From Glaciecola sp. XM2 (lineage in GTDB: Bacteria > Pseudomonadota > Gammaproteobacteria > Enterobacterales > Alteromonadaceae), in contig NZ_JAHEOJ010000020.1 in assembly GCF_018595715.1 (NCBI RefSeq), positions 744,001-808,000 on the forward strand: a stretch of DNA of 64,000 nucleotides, read 5' to 3'. Below the pieces are notes generated by a model. That model had not been told where the DNA came from. It searched no databases and saw only the letters and a list, made by a program, of their open reading frames with translations. Positions 17,801-26,588 of the stretch are shown here, in pieces. Position numbers and translations under genes: made by a program. The first letter of the stretch is position 1, and every line of letters starts with the position of its first letter.

Positions 17801-18403
17801 AGCGCCGCTCAAGCAAACACCCTATATCGTAAGCTGTCTACAATTGCGCCAAGTAGTGCAATGCTAATCATGTATAACAATGAGAACGCATTGACGGATG
17901 ATTTGATTCACTTAGTTGAAGCAAGATTAAACGTTTGCCTTTGTTACATGCCTGCGTATGCAGACTTTCAAGGCGATAAGCTGGAGCAAACGCTTGAAGG
18001 CGAGCTTCCACTGGTTGATGCTAACGAGGCGTTGCATTTTGCGCGCGCTAGGCTGCTCGATGTAGATAAATATGCCTTTATACTGTTTAAACCTCGTTTT
18101 TGTGAAACTGGCTTAAATCGTGCTTTAGATATCAAAAAAGACGAATACACGTCTTTGGCCACCCAATATATTGAGCAAAACATCACATATGGCGTCAATA
18201 AATCGCCTGCGTTTGTCTTCAAACACTATATCGGGTTTACTCGTTCAGACGATGGTGCATTGACTACGACCGATGCGCTAGGCAATCGAGGAATGCGAAT
18301 GACCAGAGCTCTCGCGCCTTATGAAATGCTCGGGGATTGGCAGGTAAGAGAAGATGTGGTTGAAGTGATTAAGAATCTACAGGAGCAAACGTTAAGTGTT
18401 TGA
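14828..18403 (+). CDS. Maf-type flagellin glycosyltransferase (motility accessory factor), giant form
   Basis: 1191 aa. A Maf/DUF115 (MptE-like) domain lies at about residues 550-790, recognisable by LPLFIIGNGPSLD, SCGTALQAMHRYGITPDF and NLALDFFTSLGF-LYLLGVDLGF. Maf proteins transfer pseudaminic or legionaminic acid to flagellin in the cytoplasm. The N-terminal half holds two copies of a related module (about 138-245 and 398-515), each with a hydrophobic strand, VxxYEPN or VCEPN, then FYxSLxxxDW and a G-containing turn. About 400 C-terminal residues (790-1191) are not recognised. It lies between the flagellin chaperones and pseB, overlapping pseB by eight bases, so one operon is likely. It is much longer than the 600-700 aa usual for the family. 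Confidence 0.88.
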   Translation: MLNDIRLHLHSNEQTQLSLEKEQADKLQHQFIANQAAFAQHIPNIAANIQKHTSTQLSIFVDQNGQINIIDIAAGNTFYGFEVDQQIAMQVENWAAHSAIVNYLEPSQKNVDPTANFDAFKQFTQNLAQSRASQHIDTLVIMGVGKGRHLDALIEQSNAQNVVIYEPNWELFYCSLYCTDWHQILSKAAISNKRIFLQLGNDASNLYEDLNELNSAFSLKHIWFFKHYNYPTFDTILTQLRRQQFSVLHLPVAPNVEQDFKDLQLPWTPSLNVENWRSAKQSSSRFSDNLTALEHYFPSLYEQFNDYAYQGWQPIEHAVTGEVNLFHLATGCVLNPQDNAEKSQRLAQHFQKFPNRDGLIFGYEKDKLKHYLHNTFVRRTATVLRAQTDDIGELPEHIKVLIFFGLETGYTAQNLFRQNTIDCLIVCEPNPDFFYASLFAIDWAGILKQVDEAKQRIYINIGEAGSHLFTDLNAQFVAIGPHQLNETYFIQGYQNKGLSRAVKELRDQLKVIFTLGENLDHALYGIEHTKYGLANGVPTMAANPQQILPKSVLALPLFIIGNGPSLDASIDVILENRKSIIVVSCGTALQAMHRYGITPDFHAEVEQNRANYDWASRIDDPEFLKSITLVSINGVHPDTSSLYKGTLVAFKSGEASSITAMSMLGEKRFTQLTKSFPTVTNLALDFFTSLGFNQLYLLGVDLGFVDYDNHHSKHSGYFEDGKAIFDYQKNLAKSLPVRGNFRELVFTKAEFNMSRSMMEQLLSKLQIDCFNLSDGVFIKGATPLQLDQVLITNDAIDAAVLHEQLRTAFVDVQGDIRALYQAAYSQPLLARQLEDLKAFAETPITSATQLRELVDQLRDYLNACLVEGKSMFGYYFYGSLNYLCAALSKAAMASQEEHVIENATKILGYWQTLLADFTAILENGSYCFDSATAFYQKRETLLMARNKTVEQVPMYVFNENVKDYFVRQAPVNINITELKDSLHSDALFFITSAAQANTLYRKLSTIAPSSAMLIMYNNENALTDDLIHLVEARLNVCLCYMPAYADFQGDKLEQTLEGELPLVDANEALHFARARLLDVDKYAFILFKPRFCETGLNRALDIKKDEYTSLATQYIEQNITYGVNKSPAFVFKHYIGFTRSDDGALTTTDALGNRGMRMTRALAPYEMLGDWQVREDVVEVIKNLQEQTLSV

Positions 18404-19394
18404 TAATAAGAGTATATTAATTACCGGTGGAACGGGCTCGTTCGGCAAGCGATTCATTACGCATCTGCTTGAGCATTACCAACCAGCGCGCTTGATTGTA
18501 TTTTCACGAGACGAACTAAAGCAGTTTGAGATGCAGCAGCACTTTAATGCTCCATGCATGCGATATTTCATAGGTGATGTGCGCGATCGAGAGCGCTTGG
18601 TCACTGCCATGAAGAAGGTAGATTATGTTGTACATGCCGCTGCGCTTAAGCAAGTTCCAGCAGCAGAATACAATCCAAATGAATGTATTAAAACTAATAT
18701 AAATGGTGCACAAAACGTAATTGATGCGTGTATTGCCAACAATGTAAGGCAAGTAATTGCCTTGTCGACAGATAAGGCTGCAAACCCTGTTAATCTTTAC
18801 GGCGCTACTAAATTAGCATCGGATAAACTTTTTGTGGCCGCAAACAATATTGCTGGCGCAGATGGCCCTATTTTTTCTGTGGTTCGTTACGGCAATGTGG
18901 TTGGCTCTAGAGGCTCCGTTGTTCCCTTCTACAGAGAGCTTATGCGTCAGGGAAAAACATCGTTACCGGTAACACACGAAAAAATGACCAGGTTTTGGAT
19001 AACGCTCGACGAGGGCGTCAACTTTGTTATTAAAAACTTTGCGAGGATGCAGGGCGGCGAGATATACGTCCCTAAAATTCCTTCTATCCGAATTTTAGAT
19101 CTTGTTGAAGCAATGAGTGGTCAACGTGAATATGAGTTAGTTGGAATTCGTCCTGGTGAGAAGCTTCATGAAGTGATGGTGCCTGAGGAGATGGCGCATC
19201 ATTCGGTTGAGTTTGAAGATCATTTTGTGATTACTCCGGCTATCAAATTTTCTGGAATGTCCGTAAACTACAGCCAGAACAAACTCTTAGAAAAGGGTGA
19301 ATGGGTCACCGACCAGTTTGAGTATCACTCTGGCACCAATCCACACTTTTTAACTGTCGAAGAATTAATAGAGTTAGACAAGCAAACCTTATGA
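18396..19394 (+). CDS. pseB: UDP-GlcNAc 4,6-dehydratase (5-inverting) PseB
   Basis: First enzyme of CMP-pseudaminic acid synthesis: converts UDP-GlcNAc to the 4-keto-6-deoxy-L-arabino sugar. Short-chain dehydrogenase fold with the NADP loop GGTGSFG (residues 11-17). The catalytic set Asp126, Lys127 and Tyr135 lies in STDKAANPVNLYGATK, which lines up with H. pylori FlaA1 D132/K133/Y141. Starts at GTG inside the end of the maf gene, with AGGAG about 10 bases upstream. 332 aa is normal. Coupled to pseC by ATGA. Confidence 0.95.
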   Translation: MFDNKSILITGGTGSFGKRFITHLLEHYQPARLIVFSRDELKQFEMQQHFNAPCMRYFIGDVRDRERLVTAMKKVDYVVHAAALKQVPAAEYNPNECIKTNINGAQNVIDACIANNVRQVIALSTDKAANPVNLYGATKLASDKLFVAANNIAGADGPIFSVVRYGNVVGSRGSVVPFYRELMRQGKTSLPVTHEKMTRFWITLDEGVNFVIKNFARMQGGEIYVPKIPSIRILDLVEAMSGQREYELVGIRPGEKLHEVMVPEEMAHHSVEFEDHFVITPAIKFSGMSVNYSQNKLLEKGEWVTDQFEYHSGTNPHFLTVEELIELDKQTL

Positions 19395-20536
19395 TCCCTT
19401 ACGGTAAACATGTAATAGATGAGCAGGATATCGATGCCGTTGTCGATGTTTTACAAAATCACTTTTTGACTCAGGGTGCAAAAGTTCCTGAGTTTGAAGC
19501 GGCTATTTGTGATTATACAGGGGCGACGTTTTGTACGGCAGTTAACAGCGGTACATCTGGTTTGCACGTTGCCTGTTTGGCGCTTGGCATCGGTGAAGGT
19601 GATCATGTTTGGACAGTACCGAATTCATTTGCAGCGTCAGCTAATTGTGCACTGTATTGTAATGCAAGCGTCGACTTTGTAGATATTAATCCTATTACAC
19701 GAAATCTCTGCCCAACTGAGTTGGAGCGTAAACTCAACATCGCTCAACAAAATAATACGCTGCCAAAAGCCCTTGTAGTTGTGCATTTCGCCGGCCAGAG
19801 TTGCGATATGCTGGCGATTTCTGCACTCTGTCGCCCTTTAAATATCGCCATTATTGAAGATGCTGCCCATGCGCTCGGCGCGCAATATCACGGTCATAAT
19901 GTCGGCAATTGTGAATATTCTGATATGGCTGTATTTAGCTTTCACCCTGTGAAATCAATTACGACTGCTGAAGGTGGCGCAATTGTTACTAATCAACAAG
20001 CGTTGCATGATGCCTGTCAGCTTTATGCTAAACATGGCATTACGCGAGATGCTGATAAATTGCTCGGTGAAGTCGAAGGACCTTGGTATTATCAACAGCT
20101 AGTGCTTGGATACAATTATCGACTCAGCGATTTACAAGCGGCATTAGGTATTAGCCAATTGAGACGGGTCGATTCCTTCGTTGAGAAAAGACGAGCTCTC
20201 GCAAAACGTTACCTTGATGCCTTTTCGGGGCTGGCGGTTAAATTGCCAGAGCCAAACAGCATAAGCTCTAGCGCTTGGCATTTGTTCATGATTGAACTCA
20301 CTGAGCATGACCGAAAAACGGTATATGAACAGCTTCACAAAGCAGGCGTTGCTGTGAATGTGCATTATATCCCGATACATTGCCACCCGTACTACGCTGC
20401 TTTAGGCTTCAAACCAAATGATTTTCCCAACGCATTAAGTTTTTATCAAAACGCGCTTACCTTGCCGCTCTACGTTGATTTGTCCCTAGAACAACAAGAT
20501 GCTGTAATAGCCGCACTGCGTGACATATTAAAATGA
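19391..20536 (+). CDS. pseC: UDP-4-amino-4,6-dideoxy-L-AltNAc aminotransferase PseC
   Basis: PLP-dependent DegT/DnrJ-type aminotransferase that acts on the PseB product. NSGTSGLHVACLALG binds the cofactor phosphate, Asp157 in IEDAAHALGA contacts the pyridine nitrogen, and Lys188 in FSFHPVKSITTAEGG forms the Schiff base. 381 aa is normal. Four-base ATGA overlaps with both pseB and pseF show a tightly coupled operon. Confidence 0.95.
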   Translation: MIPYGKHVIDEQDIDAVVDVLQNHFLTQGAKVPEFEAAICDYTGATFCTAVNSGTSGLHVACLALGIGEGDHVWTVPNSFAASANCALYCNASVDFVDINPITRNLCPTELERKLNIAQQNNTLPKALVVVHFAGQSCDMLAISALCRPLNIAIIEDAAHALGAQYHGHNVGNCEYSDMAVFSFHPVKSITTAEGGAIVTNQQALHDACQLYAKHGITRDADKLLGEVEGPWYYQQLVLGYNYRLSDLQAALGISQLRRVDSFVEKRRALAKRYLDAFSGLAVKLPEPNSISSSAWHLFMIELTEHDRKTVYEQLHKAGVAVNVHYIPIHCHPYYAALGFKPNDFPNALSFYQNALTLPLYVDLSLEQQDAVIAALRDILK

Positions 20537-21225
20537 AGTTTGCGCTCATTCCCGCTAGAGGAGGAAGCAAACGCATCCCCAACAAAAACATAAAGTCATT
20601 TAACGGCAAGCCAATCATCGCTTACTCCATAGAGGCAGCAATAGAAAGTCAACTGTTTGATCACGTTGTCGTCTCTACTGATAGTCAAGATATCGCAAAT
20701 GTCGCGAGGGAATATGGTGCCGACGTGCCTTTTTTGCGCCCAGATGCCATTTCAGATGACTATGCCACTACCAGAGAAGTGATTACTCATGCGGTCAATT
20801 ATATGACCAAGCGATATGATGAAGTCACCCATTGCTGTTGTATCTATGCAACATCTCCCTTATTGCAAATATCTTATTTAAAACAAGGTTTGGAAAAATT
20901 GCTCGCCAGCCCTGACAAAGCGTTTGCTTTTTCAGTCACCGAATTTGCCTTTCCGGTGCAAAGAGCGTTGAGCATCACAAATGGTCATTTATCTGCACTT
21001 TACCCTCAGTACAGCAATACGCGCTCCCAAGATTTAAATCCAGCCTATCACGACGCAGGGCAATTTTATTGGGGGACAATAGACGGCCTACTATCAGATA
21101 AGGCATTTTTCTCTAGCGATTCTATTCCCATTGTGTTGCCGTCTTATTTAGTGCAAGACATAGATACCCCTGATGACTGGCTTCGAGCCGAGTTAATGCA
21201 CAAGGCTATGTCGCTGAGTCTTTAG
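20533..21225 (+). CDS. pseF: pseudaminic acid cytidylyltransferase PseF
   Basis: Activates pseudaminic acid with CTP to CMP-pseudaminic acid, the Maf donor. N-terminal nucleotide-binding motif IPARGGSKRIPNKNIKSFNG and the downstream LRPDAISDDYATTREV segment are typical of CMP-sialic acid synthetase relatives. 230 aa is normal for PseF. It ends the visible pse operon; pseG, pseH and pseI are not in the window, so three intermediate steps must be encoded elsewhere. Confidence 0.93.
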   Translation: MKFALIPARGGSKRIPNKNIKSFNGKPIIAYSIEAAIESQLFDHVVVSTDSQDIANVAREYGADVPFLRPDAISDDYATTREVITHAVNYMTKRYDEVTHCCCIYATSPLLQISYLKQGLEKLLASPDKAFAFSVTEFAFPVQRALSITNGHLSALYPQYSNTRSQDLNPAYHDAGQFYWGTIDGLLSDKAFFSSDSIPIVLPSYLVQDIDTPDDWLRAELMHKAMSLSL

Positions 21226-21326
21226 TTAACACGCCGCACCCCCTTTTACCCATTTCTTGCTCTATGTTGCACAACTTTACCGGTGTATTACACTATCTAT
21301 TCATTTAGGTGGGTTAAGGAAGGGCA

Positions 21327-22175
21327 ATGGCGACGCATTTAGTTGCAAAGGAACACGATTTAGGCGGGTTGACGGTCAGGCGAGTGTTACCGCATATGCA
21401 AAAAAAGATGGTCGGGCCGTTTATCTTTTTTGATCATATGGGGCCGACCGAGTTTGCCGCGGGGCAGGGCATTAATGTGCGACCTCATCCCCATATCGGT
21501 CTTTCCACCTTAACCTATTTGTTCACGGGCAGTATTTTGCATCGCGACTCATTAGGTAACCATTTAGAAATATTCCCAGGTGATGTGAATTGGATGACCG
21601 CGGGCAAGGGTATTGTGCATTCAGAGCGCGAAACCTTTGAAGTGCGAGCAAACAAACATGCAATAGATGGCCTGCAGTGCTGGGTAGCATTACCTGAGCA
21701 TATGGCAGAGCTCGAGTCAAGTTTTCAACACGTGAAAAAGCAGTTGCTACCCACCCTTATCAGAGAAGATATCATGATGCGTTTGATAGTGGGAGAAGCT
21801 TACGGCATGAGCGCCCCCATTAAAACGTATAGCCCTATGTTTTACCTTGATATCGCCGCTTGTGCCGGCAGTGCAATAGACCTACCGGACTCACAACAAG
21901 AAACGGCGGTTTACGTGATTACCGGCGAAATCGAAATAGCTGGGCAGGTTTATACCAAAGGCGACTTTGTGTTATTTGATGATGAGAGCGCGTTTAGTTT
22001 TGTTCAGCCTGGTCGAGTCGTTTTGTTAGGAGGCGATCGTTTTGAAAAAGTGCCGCATATTACATGGAACTTTGTGGGCTACTCAAAAGAGCGAATTAAT
22101 CAAGCGATAGAGGACTGGCGTGCAGGTAAATTTCCAGCGGTCCCAGACGACAACAAAGAGTTTATTCCGTTTTAA
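21327..22175 (+). CDS. pirin family protein
   Basis: Bicupin protein of 282 aa. The iron-binding set of pirins is present: His54 and His56 in RPHPHIGL, His98 and Glu100 in GIVHSERE. The N-terminus (LGGLTVRRVLPH) and FIFFDHMGP are family hallmarks. Bacterial pirins vary in role (quercetin dioxygenase activity, redox sensing); nothing here decides it. It is a free-standing gene between the pse operon and flrA, with GGAAGG before the ATG, and has no obvious tie to motility. Confidence 0.92.
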   Translation: MATHLVAKEHDLGGLTVRRVLPHMQKKMVGPFIFFDHMGPTEFAAGQGINVRPHPHIGLSTLTYLFTGSILHRDSLGNHLEIFPGDVNWMTAGKGIVHSERETFEVRANKHAIDGLQCWVALPEHMAELESSFQHVKKQLLPTLIREDIMMRLIVGEAYGMSAPIKTYSPMFYLDIAACAGSAIDLPDSQQETAVYVITGEIEIAGQVYTKGDFVLFDDESAFSFVQPGRVVLLGGDRFEKVPHITWNFVGYSKERINQAIEDWRAGKFPAVPDDNKEFIPF

Positions 22176-22212
22176 TGCATTGTTACGGGATAGTAGGGTT
22201 CAAATGTAATGA

Positions 22213-22230
22213 TTTAATGGTGTCATTAAA
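22213..22230. promoter_or_regulatory. inverted repeat upstream of flrA
   Basis: TTTAATG-GTGT-CATTAAA, 60-78 bases upstream of the flrA start. Possible operator or weak hairpin; no matching sigma-54 or sigma-28 promoter is seen before flrA, so it is probably transcribed by sigma-70. Confidence 0.35.
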
Positions 22231-22290
22231 CCGTCGTTTTCGGTAATATCCGTCAATTATTAGCGAAACCTCAGGAACCCTCTGCTTACC

Positions 22291-23760
22291 ATGAATCAAA
22301 TCTTGATCATCAGCGACAATGAAACGCGTGTAGACCATCTTACTATTATACTTACGTTTTTAGGCAAAAAGCCTCAACATTGTACTTATGCAGATTGTGA
22401 TGCTGTCTTTGATGAAAGTAAGAATTGGTTTAGCGTATTGATTGACGGAGATATCCCTGAAATCGCAGAAGAGGTCATTCAGGCCTACCCAGAAAGCCCT
22501 TTCATTAATATTGGTTTTCAGCTGAGTAAAGAAAGCACATTTAAAAACCTTATGGGTTCACTTTACGAGCCTATTACCTACGACAATCTCAATGATCTAT
22601 TGCAAAAAAGCAGTGATTACTACACCGCTAACCGACCTTTAGACGCCTTAGTATCAGGCAAAACTAAGCTATTTAGAAGCTTGGTAGGTAACAGTGCTGG
22701 CATTACCGACGTGCGTGAACTGATTGAGCAAGTTGCACCGGTCGAAGCGAACGTATTGGTATTAGGTGAATCGGGCACGGGTAAAGAGGTTATTGCTCGT
22801 AACATTCATTACATGTCAAAACGTCAAAAAGGTCCTTTTGTTCCGGTAAACTGTGGTGCCATTCCTGGTGAACTCTTAGAAAGTGAGCTTTTCGGTCACG
22901 AAAAAGGTGCTTTTACCGGTGCGATTAGCGCTCGTAAAGGCCGCTTTGAAATGGCCGAAGGCGGTACGCTATTCCTTGATGAAATTGGTGATATGCCTCT
23001 GCAAATGCAGGTTAAATTATTGCGCGTGTTACAAGAGCGCATTTTTGAACGAGTTGGCGGGAATAAAACCATGACCTGCGATGTTAGAATTGTCGCGGCA
23101 ACGCATCGCAATTTAGAGCAGATGATCACCGAAGGTAAGTTCAGAGAAGACTTGTTCTATCGTTTGAACGTTTTTCCAATCGAAGCCCCTGCTTTACGAG
23201 AGCGCGCCCAAGATATTCCATTGTTATTGCAAGAGCTTGCGTCTCGACTAGAGGGCAGTAGACAAGAGTCAGTGCGCTTTACACAAAAGGCGATGCGCTC
23301 ACTGATTTGCCATGCTTGGCCTGGCAACGTGCGTGAGCTGTCTAACCTAGTTGAACGTTTGTCGATACTGCATCCAAAGCAAGTCATCGACCTTGAGCAT
23401 TTGCCGCACAAATATCAATATGACGAGCATGGTCAGGCGCAGGTTCAACAAGCTAGTTCGGATGAAGATACTGCCGAGAAAGACGCTATCACGGCTATGT
23501 TCAAATACGCTGAAGCGGCGCCGCAACCAAGTGAGGCGAATCTCCCCGATGCCGCTGATACAACTCTTCCAAATGATGGCGTTAATCTAAAAGAGTACCT
23601 CTCTGATTTAGAAATTAGCTTGATTACGCAAGCATTGGATAAACAGGATTGGGTTGTTGCACGGGCAGCAGACCAGCTTGGTATGCGAAGAACCACCTTG
23701 GTTGAAAAGATGCGCAAATATGAAATTATTCGCCAAAAAGAGACAGACGAAAGCAGTTAA
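22291..23760 (+). CDS. flrA: flagellar master regulator FlrA (FleQ family, sigma-54 activator)
   Basis: Top-level activator of polar flagellar genes. 489 aa: N-terminal receiver-like FleQ domain (1-115), AAA+ sigma-54 activation domain (about 125-370) with Walker A GESGTGKE (159-166) and GAFTGA loop, and a C-terminal Fis-type HTH (about 450-485, [20 protein letters not shown]). Arg129 in LFRSLVG and Arg170 in IARN sit 41 residues apart, as do the c-di-GMP-binding Arg135 and Arg176 of V. cholerae FlrA, so c-di-GMP inhibition is likely. Starts a three-gene flrA-flrB-flrC block. The AGGA upstream is about 16 bases from the ATG, a weak ribosome binding site. Confidence 0.96.
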   Translation: MNQILIISDNETRVDHLTIILTFLGKKPQHCTYADCDAVFDESKNWFSVLIDGDIPEIAEEVIQAYPESPFINIGFQLSKESTFKNLMGSLYEPITYDNLNDLLQKSSDYYTANRPLDALVSGKTKLFRSLVGNSAGITDVRELIEQVAPVEANVLVLGESGTGKEVIARNIHYMSKRQKGPFVPVNCGAIPGELLESELFGHEKGAFTGAISARKGRFEMAEGGTLFLDEIGDMPLQMQVKLLRVLQERIFERVGGNKTMTCDVRIVAATHRNLEQMITEGKFREDLFYRLNVFPIEAPALRERAQDIPLLLQELASRLEGSRQESVRFTQKAMRSLICHAWPGNVRELSNLVERLSILHPKQVIDLEHLPHKYQYDEHGQAQVQQASSDEDTAEKDAITAMFKYAEAAPQPSEANLPDAADTTLPNDGVNLKEYLSDLEISLITQALDKQDWVVARAADQLGMRRTTLVEKMRKYEIIRQKETDESS

Positions 23761-23781
23761 TCTAAGCAAGCCTACTTTCGC

Positions 23782-23813
23782 GATTTTGACGGTAAATTGA
23801 CACCGTCAAAATC
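23782..23813 (+). terminator. strong hairpin after flrA
   Basis: GATTTTGACGGT-N8-ACCGTCAAAATC, a perfect 12-bp stem 21 bases after the flrA stop. There is no long U-tract behind it, so it is either a weak terminator or an mRNA-stabilising structure. It separates flrA from the sigma-54 promoter of flrB. Confidence 0.7.
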
Positions 23814-23852
23814 ACCGAAATATCTAACCCACTGATTTTTATAATATAAAAT

Positions 23853-23869
23853 TTGGCACACAGAATGCA
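23853..23869 (+). promoter_or_regulatory. sigma-54 promoter of flrBC
   Basis: TTTGGCACACAGAATGCAT: GG and GC separated by ten bases, with TGGCAC at -24. A start near 23880 places it about 25 bases before flrB. Fits FlrA-dependent transcription of flrBC. Confidence 0.9.
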
Positions 23870-23904
23870 TTACATGAAGAAAATGTTCATGTGAGTCGCA
23901 GTAG

Positions 23905-25104
23905 ATGTCAACTTTATCGTTTCAAAGCAAAGACCTTAGCAATCAAAATAAGCAAGTGAGTTATGCTTTAATGCCGTCCATCAGAGACGTGTATGCTCAG
24001 CGTACTTCCCTTGAGCATGCTAAAGAAGATACGCAGCAATCACAAAATCCTCACCGTTTCTCTCACCTTTTATCTATTATGCCCGCTGGCGTAGTGGTCA
24101 TTGATCAAAAAGGGATCATCACCTTAGCGAATAAACAAGCCAGCGCGTTACTCGATGAACCTTTAGAAGGTGAGCTGTGGCGCGATGTGATTGGCAGAGC
24201 GTTTACGCCACGAGCGGATGATGGCCATGAGGTTTCGATGCGCAATGGCAAGCGAGTCAAAATCGATATGTCGCCATTAATTGAGGAGAAGGGGCAGCTA
24301 ATTGTCATCACAGATTTAACCGAAACTCGTCAGTTACAGCATCGCGTAAGCCATATGCAACGTTTGTCATCACTCGGTAAAATGGTGGCGTCTCTCGCAC
24401 ATCAAGTAAGAACACCGTTATCTTCGGCGATGTTATATGCCGAGAACATCAAAGGCATGCAAGCCTCTCAAAGCACTACAGCAAGATTTAGTGAAAAGCT
24501 CCTCATGCGCTTAAAAGATTTAGAGTCTCAAGTGAACGACATGCTGCTGTTTGCGAAAAGCGGTGATGAGCAAATTGTAAAAGCCATGAGTGCAAAAGAC
24601 ATAGCGCAGGCAAGCATACACAATGTAGAAGCGCAATTTGAGCAAGCCGGTGCCAAGCTGAATTTTGAAAATAAAGCAAACGAATTGCCGCTACTATGTA
24701 ATTTAAGCGCCTTATCTGGTGCCATTGCTAATCTGCTTAGCAATTCATTACAAGCAATGACCAATGCAAAAAGTGAAAACAAACAAGCATCGCTCATAGT
24801 AAATAACGTGACGGTAAAGCAAAAAGACTACATAGAGTTTAGCGTTTATGACTGCGGGCCAGGCGTAGACGAAGCTGATATCCAACGTATATTCGAACCT
24901 TTTTTTACAACCAAATCACAAGGTACAGGACTGGGTCTTGCGGTGGTTCAAACAGTTGCAAAGTCTCACAAAGGCTTTGTGAAATGCACGAATAGAAAGG
25001 GCGAAAAAGGCGCATGTTTTAGTATTTTTGTGCCCGCCAGCGCAGCGTCGCAGAGCGACAAAATTTCATCACAGTTAACCTTCACGCAAGGAGTTCAAGC
25101 ATGA
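23905..25104 (+). CDS. flrB: flagellar sensor histidine kinase FlrB (FleS)
   Basis: Cytoplasmic histidine kinase that phosphorylates FlrC. 399 aa: PAS domain (about 50-140, SIMPAGVVVIDQKG), dimerisation domain with phospho-acceptor His166 in MVASLAHQVRTPLS, and ATPase domain (NLLSNSLQAM, DCGPGVDE, EPFFTTKSQGTGLGL). No transmembrane segment, as in FleS/FlrB. Overlaps flrC by four bases (ATGA). Preceded by its own sigma-54 promoter. Confidence 0.96.
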   Translation: MSTLSFQSKDLSNQNKQVSYALMPSIRDVYAQRTSLEHAKEDTQQSQNPHRFSHLLSIMPAGVVVIDQKGIITLANKQASALLDEPLEGELWRDVIGRAFTPRADDGHEVSMRNGKRVKIDMSPLIEEKGQLIVITDLTETRQLQHRVSHMQRLSSLGKMVASLAHQVRTPLSSAMLYAENIKGMQASQSTTARFSEKLLMRLKDLESQVNDMLLFAKSGDEQIVKAMSAKDIAQASIHNVEAQFEQAGAKLNFENKANELPLLCNLSALSGAIANLLSNSLQAMTNAKSENKQASLIVNNVTVKQKDYIEFSVYDCGPGVDEADIQRIFEPFFTTKSQGTGLGLAVVQTVAKSHKGFVKCTNRKGEKGACFSIFVPASAASQSDKISSQLTFTQGVQA

Positions 25105-26462
25105 CTAAAACCAAAGTATTGATTGTTGAGGATGATCACGGCCTAAGAGAGGCGTTAGTGGATACCTTATTACTTGGCGGTTATCAGGTAACACCTGTCG
25201 AAAGTGCCGAATCGGCCATGGTAAAGCTCTCGCAAGACGAATTTGATTTAGTTGTTAGCGATATTCAAATGCAGGGTATGGATGGTCTTTCACTGTTAAA
25301 AAGTGTGAAGAAAAAGTACCCTAAGTTGCCGATGATCTTAATGACCGCATATGCAAACATCAATGACGCCATTCAAGCGATGCGAGATGGGGCCACAGAC
25401 TATTTATCTAAGCCTTTTGCTCCGCAAGTGTTGCTTAACTTAGTAGGGCGTTACGCACCTGCGCAAAAAGTAGTATCGACTACGCCAATCGTGGCTGATC
25501 AAAGCAGTATCGACATGCTTAGCTTGGCACGCAAAGTCGCAAAATCTGATGCAACCGTTATGGTGTTAGGTCCAAGCGGGTCGGGTAAAGAAGTGATCTC
25601 CCGTTACATTCATGACCAATCTACCCGAAGTGAATGCCCGTTTGTTGCCATCAATTGTGCTGCTATTCCAGAAAACATGCTTGAAGCTACCCTGTTCGGA
25701 TATGAAAAAGGGGCGTTTACTGGCGCCATTCAAGCGTGCCCAGGTAAGTTTGAACAAGCACAAGATGGCACATTGCTACTAGATGAAATTACAGAGATGG
25801 ATTTGGCATTGCAATCGAAGTTGCTCAGGGTATTGCAAGAGCGTGAAGTAGAGCGCCTAGGTGCTCGCAAGACGATATCTCTAAACGTACGCGTCATTGC
25901 GACGAGTAATCGCGACCTAAAAGAAGCGGTAGCACAAGGCAAATTTAGAGAGGATTTATATTATCGCCTGAATGTCTTCCCAATTACGTGGTTGCCGTTA
26001 GGGCAGCGTAAGGGAGATATTATCCCACTGGCCAATCATATGATTGCCCGCCATAGCCAATCGCAGAATAAAGAGATTGCCCAGCTTAGCGCTGCCGCGC
26101 AGCATAAGTTGTTAAATCATAGCTGGCCTGGAAATGTGCGTGAGCTAGAAAATGTGATTCAACGCGCATTAATTTTGGCAGAAGATGGCAGCATCGACAC
26201 CAGCGATCTTCTGATTGAACCTGCGCAATCGATATTTAGTGCTACGCCAAATGAACATTCTGCTCAAGTAGATGAAGCAGATACCGATAACAAGTTATTA
26301 GGTTCGGAGCTTAAATTCCAAGAGCATCAGATCATCCTTGATGCATTGCAAGCATACAACGGTAAACGTAAAGATGTTGCAGAAAAACTCGGAATTAGCC
26401 CAAGAACACTACGCTATAAACTCGCAAAAATGCGTGAGTCTGGCATTGATTTACCGGTGTGA
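25101..26462 (+). CDS. flrC: flagellar response regulator FlrC (FleR), sigma-54 activator
   Basis: Response regulator that activates hook, ring and other middle genes with sigma-54. 453 aa: receiver (1-120) with Asp54 in VVSDIQM and Lys104 in LSKPF; AAA+ domain with Walker A GPSGSGKE (157-164) and a GAFTGA loop; Fis-type HTH at the end (RKDVAEKLGISPRTLRYKL). Last gene of the flr block; a strong terminator follows about 100 bases later. Confidence 0.97.
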   Translation: MTKTKVLIVEDDHGLREALVDTLLLGGYQVTPVESAESAMVKLSQDEFDLVVSDIQMQGMDGLSLLKSVKKKYPKLPMILMTAYANINDAIQAMRDGATDYLSKPFAPQVLLNLVGRYAPAQKVVSTTPIVADQSSIDMLSLARKVAKSDATVMVLGPSGSGKEVISRYIHDQSTRSECPFVAINCAAIPENMLEATLFGYEKGAFTGAIQACPGKFEQAQDGTLLLDEITEMDLALQSKLLRVLQEREVERLGARKTISLNVRVIATSNRDLKEAVAQGKFREDLYYRLNVFPITWLPLGQRKGDIIPLANHMIARHSQSQNKEIAQLSAAAQHKLLNHSWPGNVRELENVIQRALILAEDGSIDTSDLLIEPAQSIFSATPNEHSAQVDEADTDNKLLGSELKFQEHQIILDALQAYNGKRKDVAEKLGISPRTLRYKLAKMRESGIDLPV

Positions 26463-26483
26463 ACAACAAGATGATTCGCACTA

Positions 26484-26510
26484 GCTCTGCGCTAAAAAGG
26501 AAAGCAGAGC
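26484..26510 (+). other. hairpin after flrC
   Basis: GCTCTGC (26484-26490) pairs with GCAGAGC (26504-26510), with ATTTTTTG nine bases later. A secondary, weaker terminator ahead of the strong one. Confidence 0.45.
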
Positions 26511-26558
26511 GTTAAACGATTTTTTGTAAGCAGTAAGATATGGACATCACTCCCTATT

Positions 26559-26588
26559 GCCGCCCCTTTTTAGTGGGCGGCTTTTTTT
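26559..26588 (+). terminator. intrinsic terminator of flrBC
   Basis: GCCGCCC-N9-GGGCGGC followed by seven T. Ends the regulator operon. The remaining bases up to fliE hold only the sigma-54 promoter below. Confidence 0.95.
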
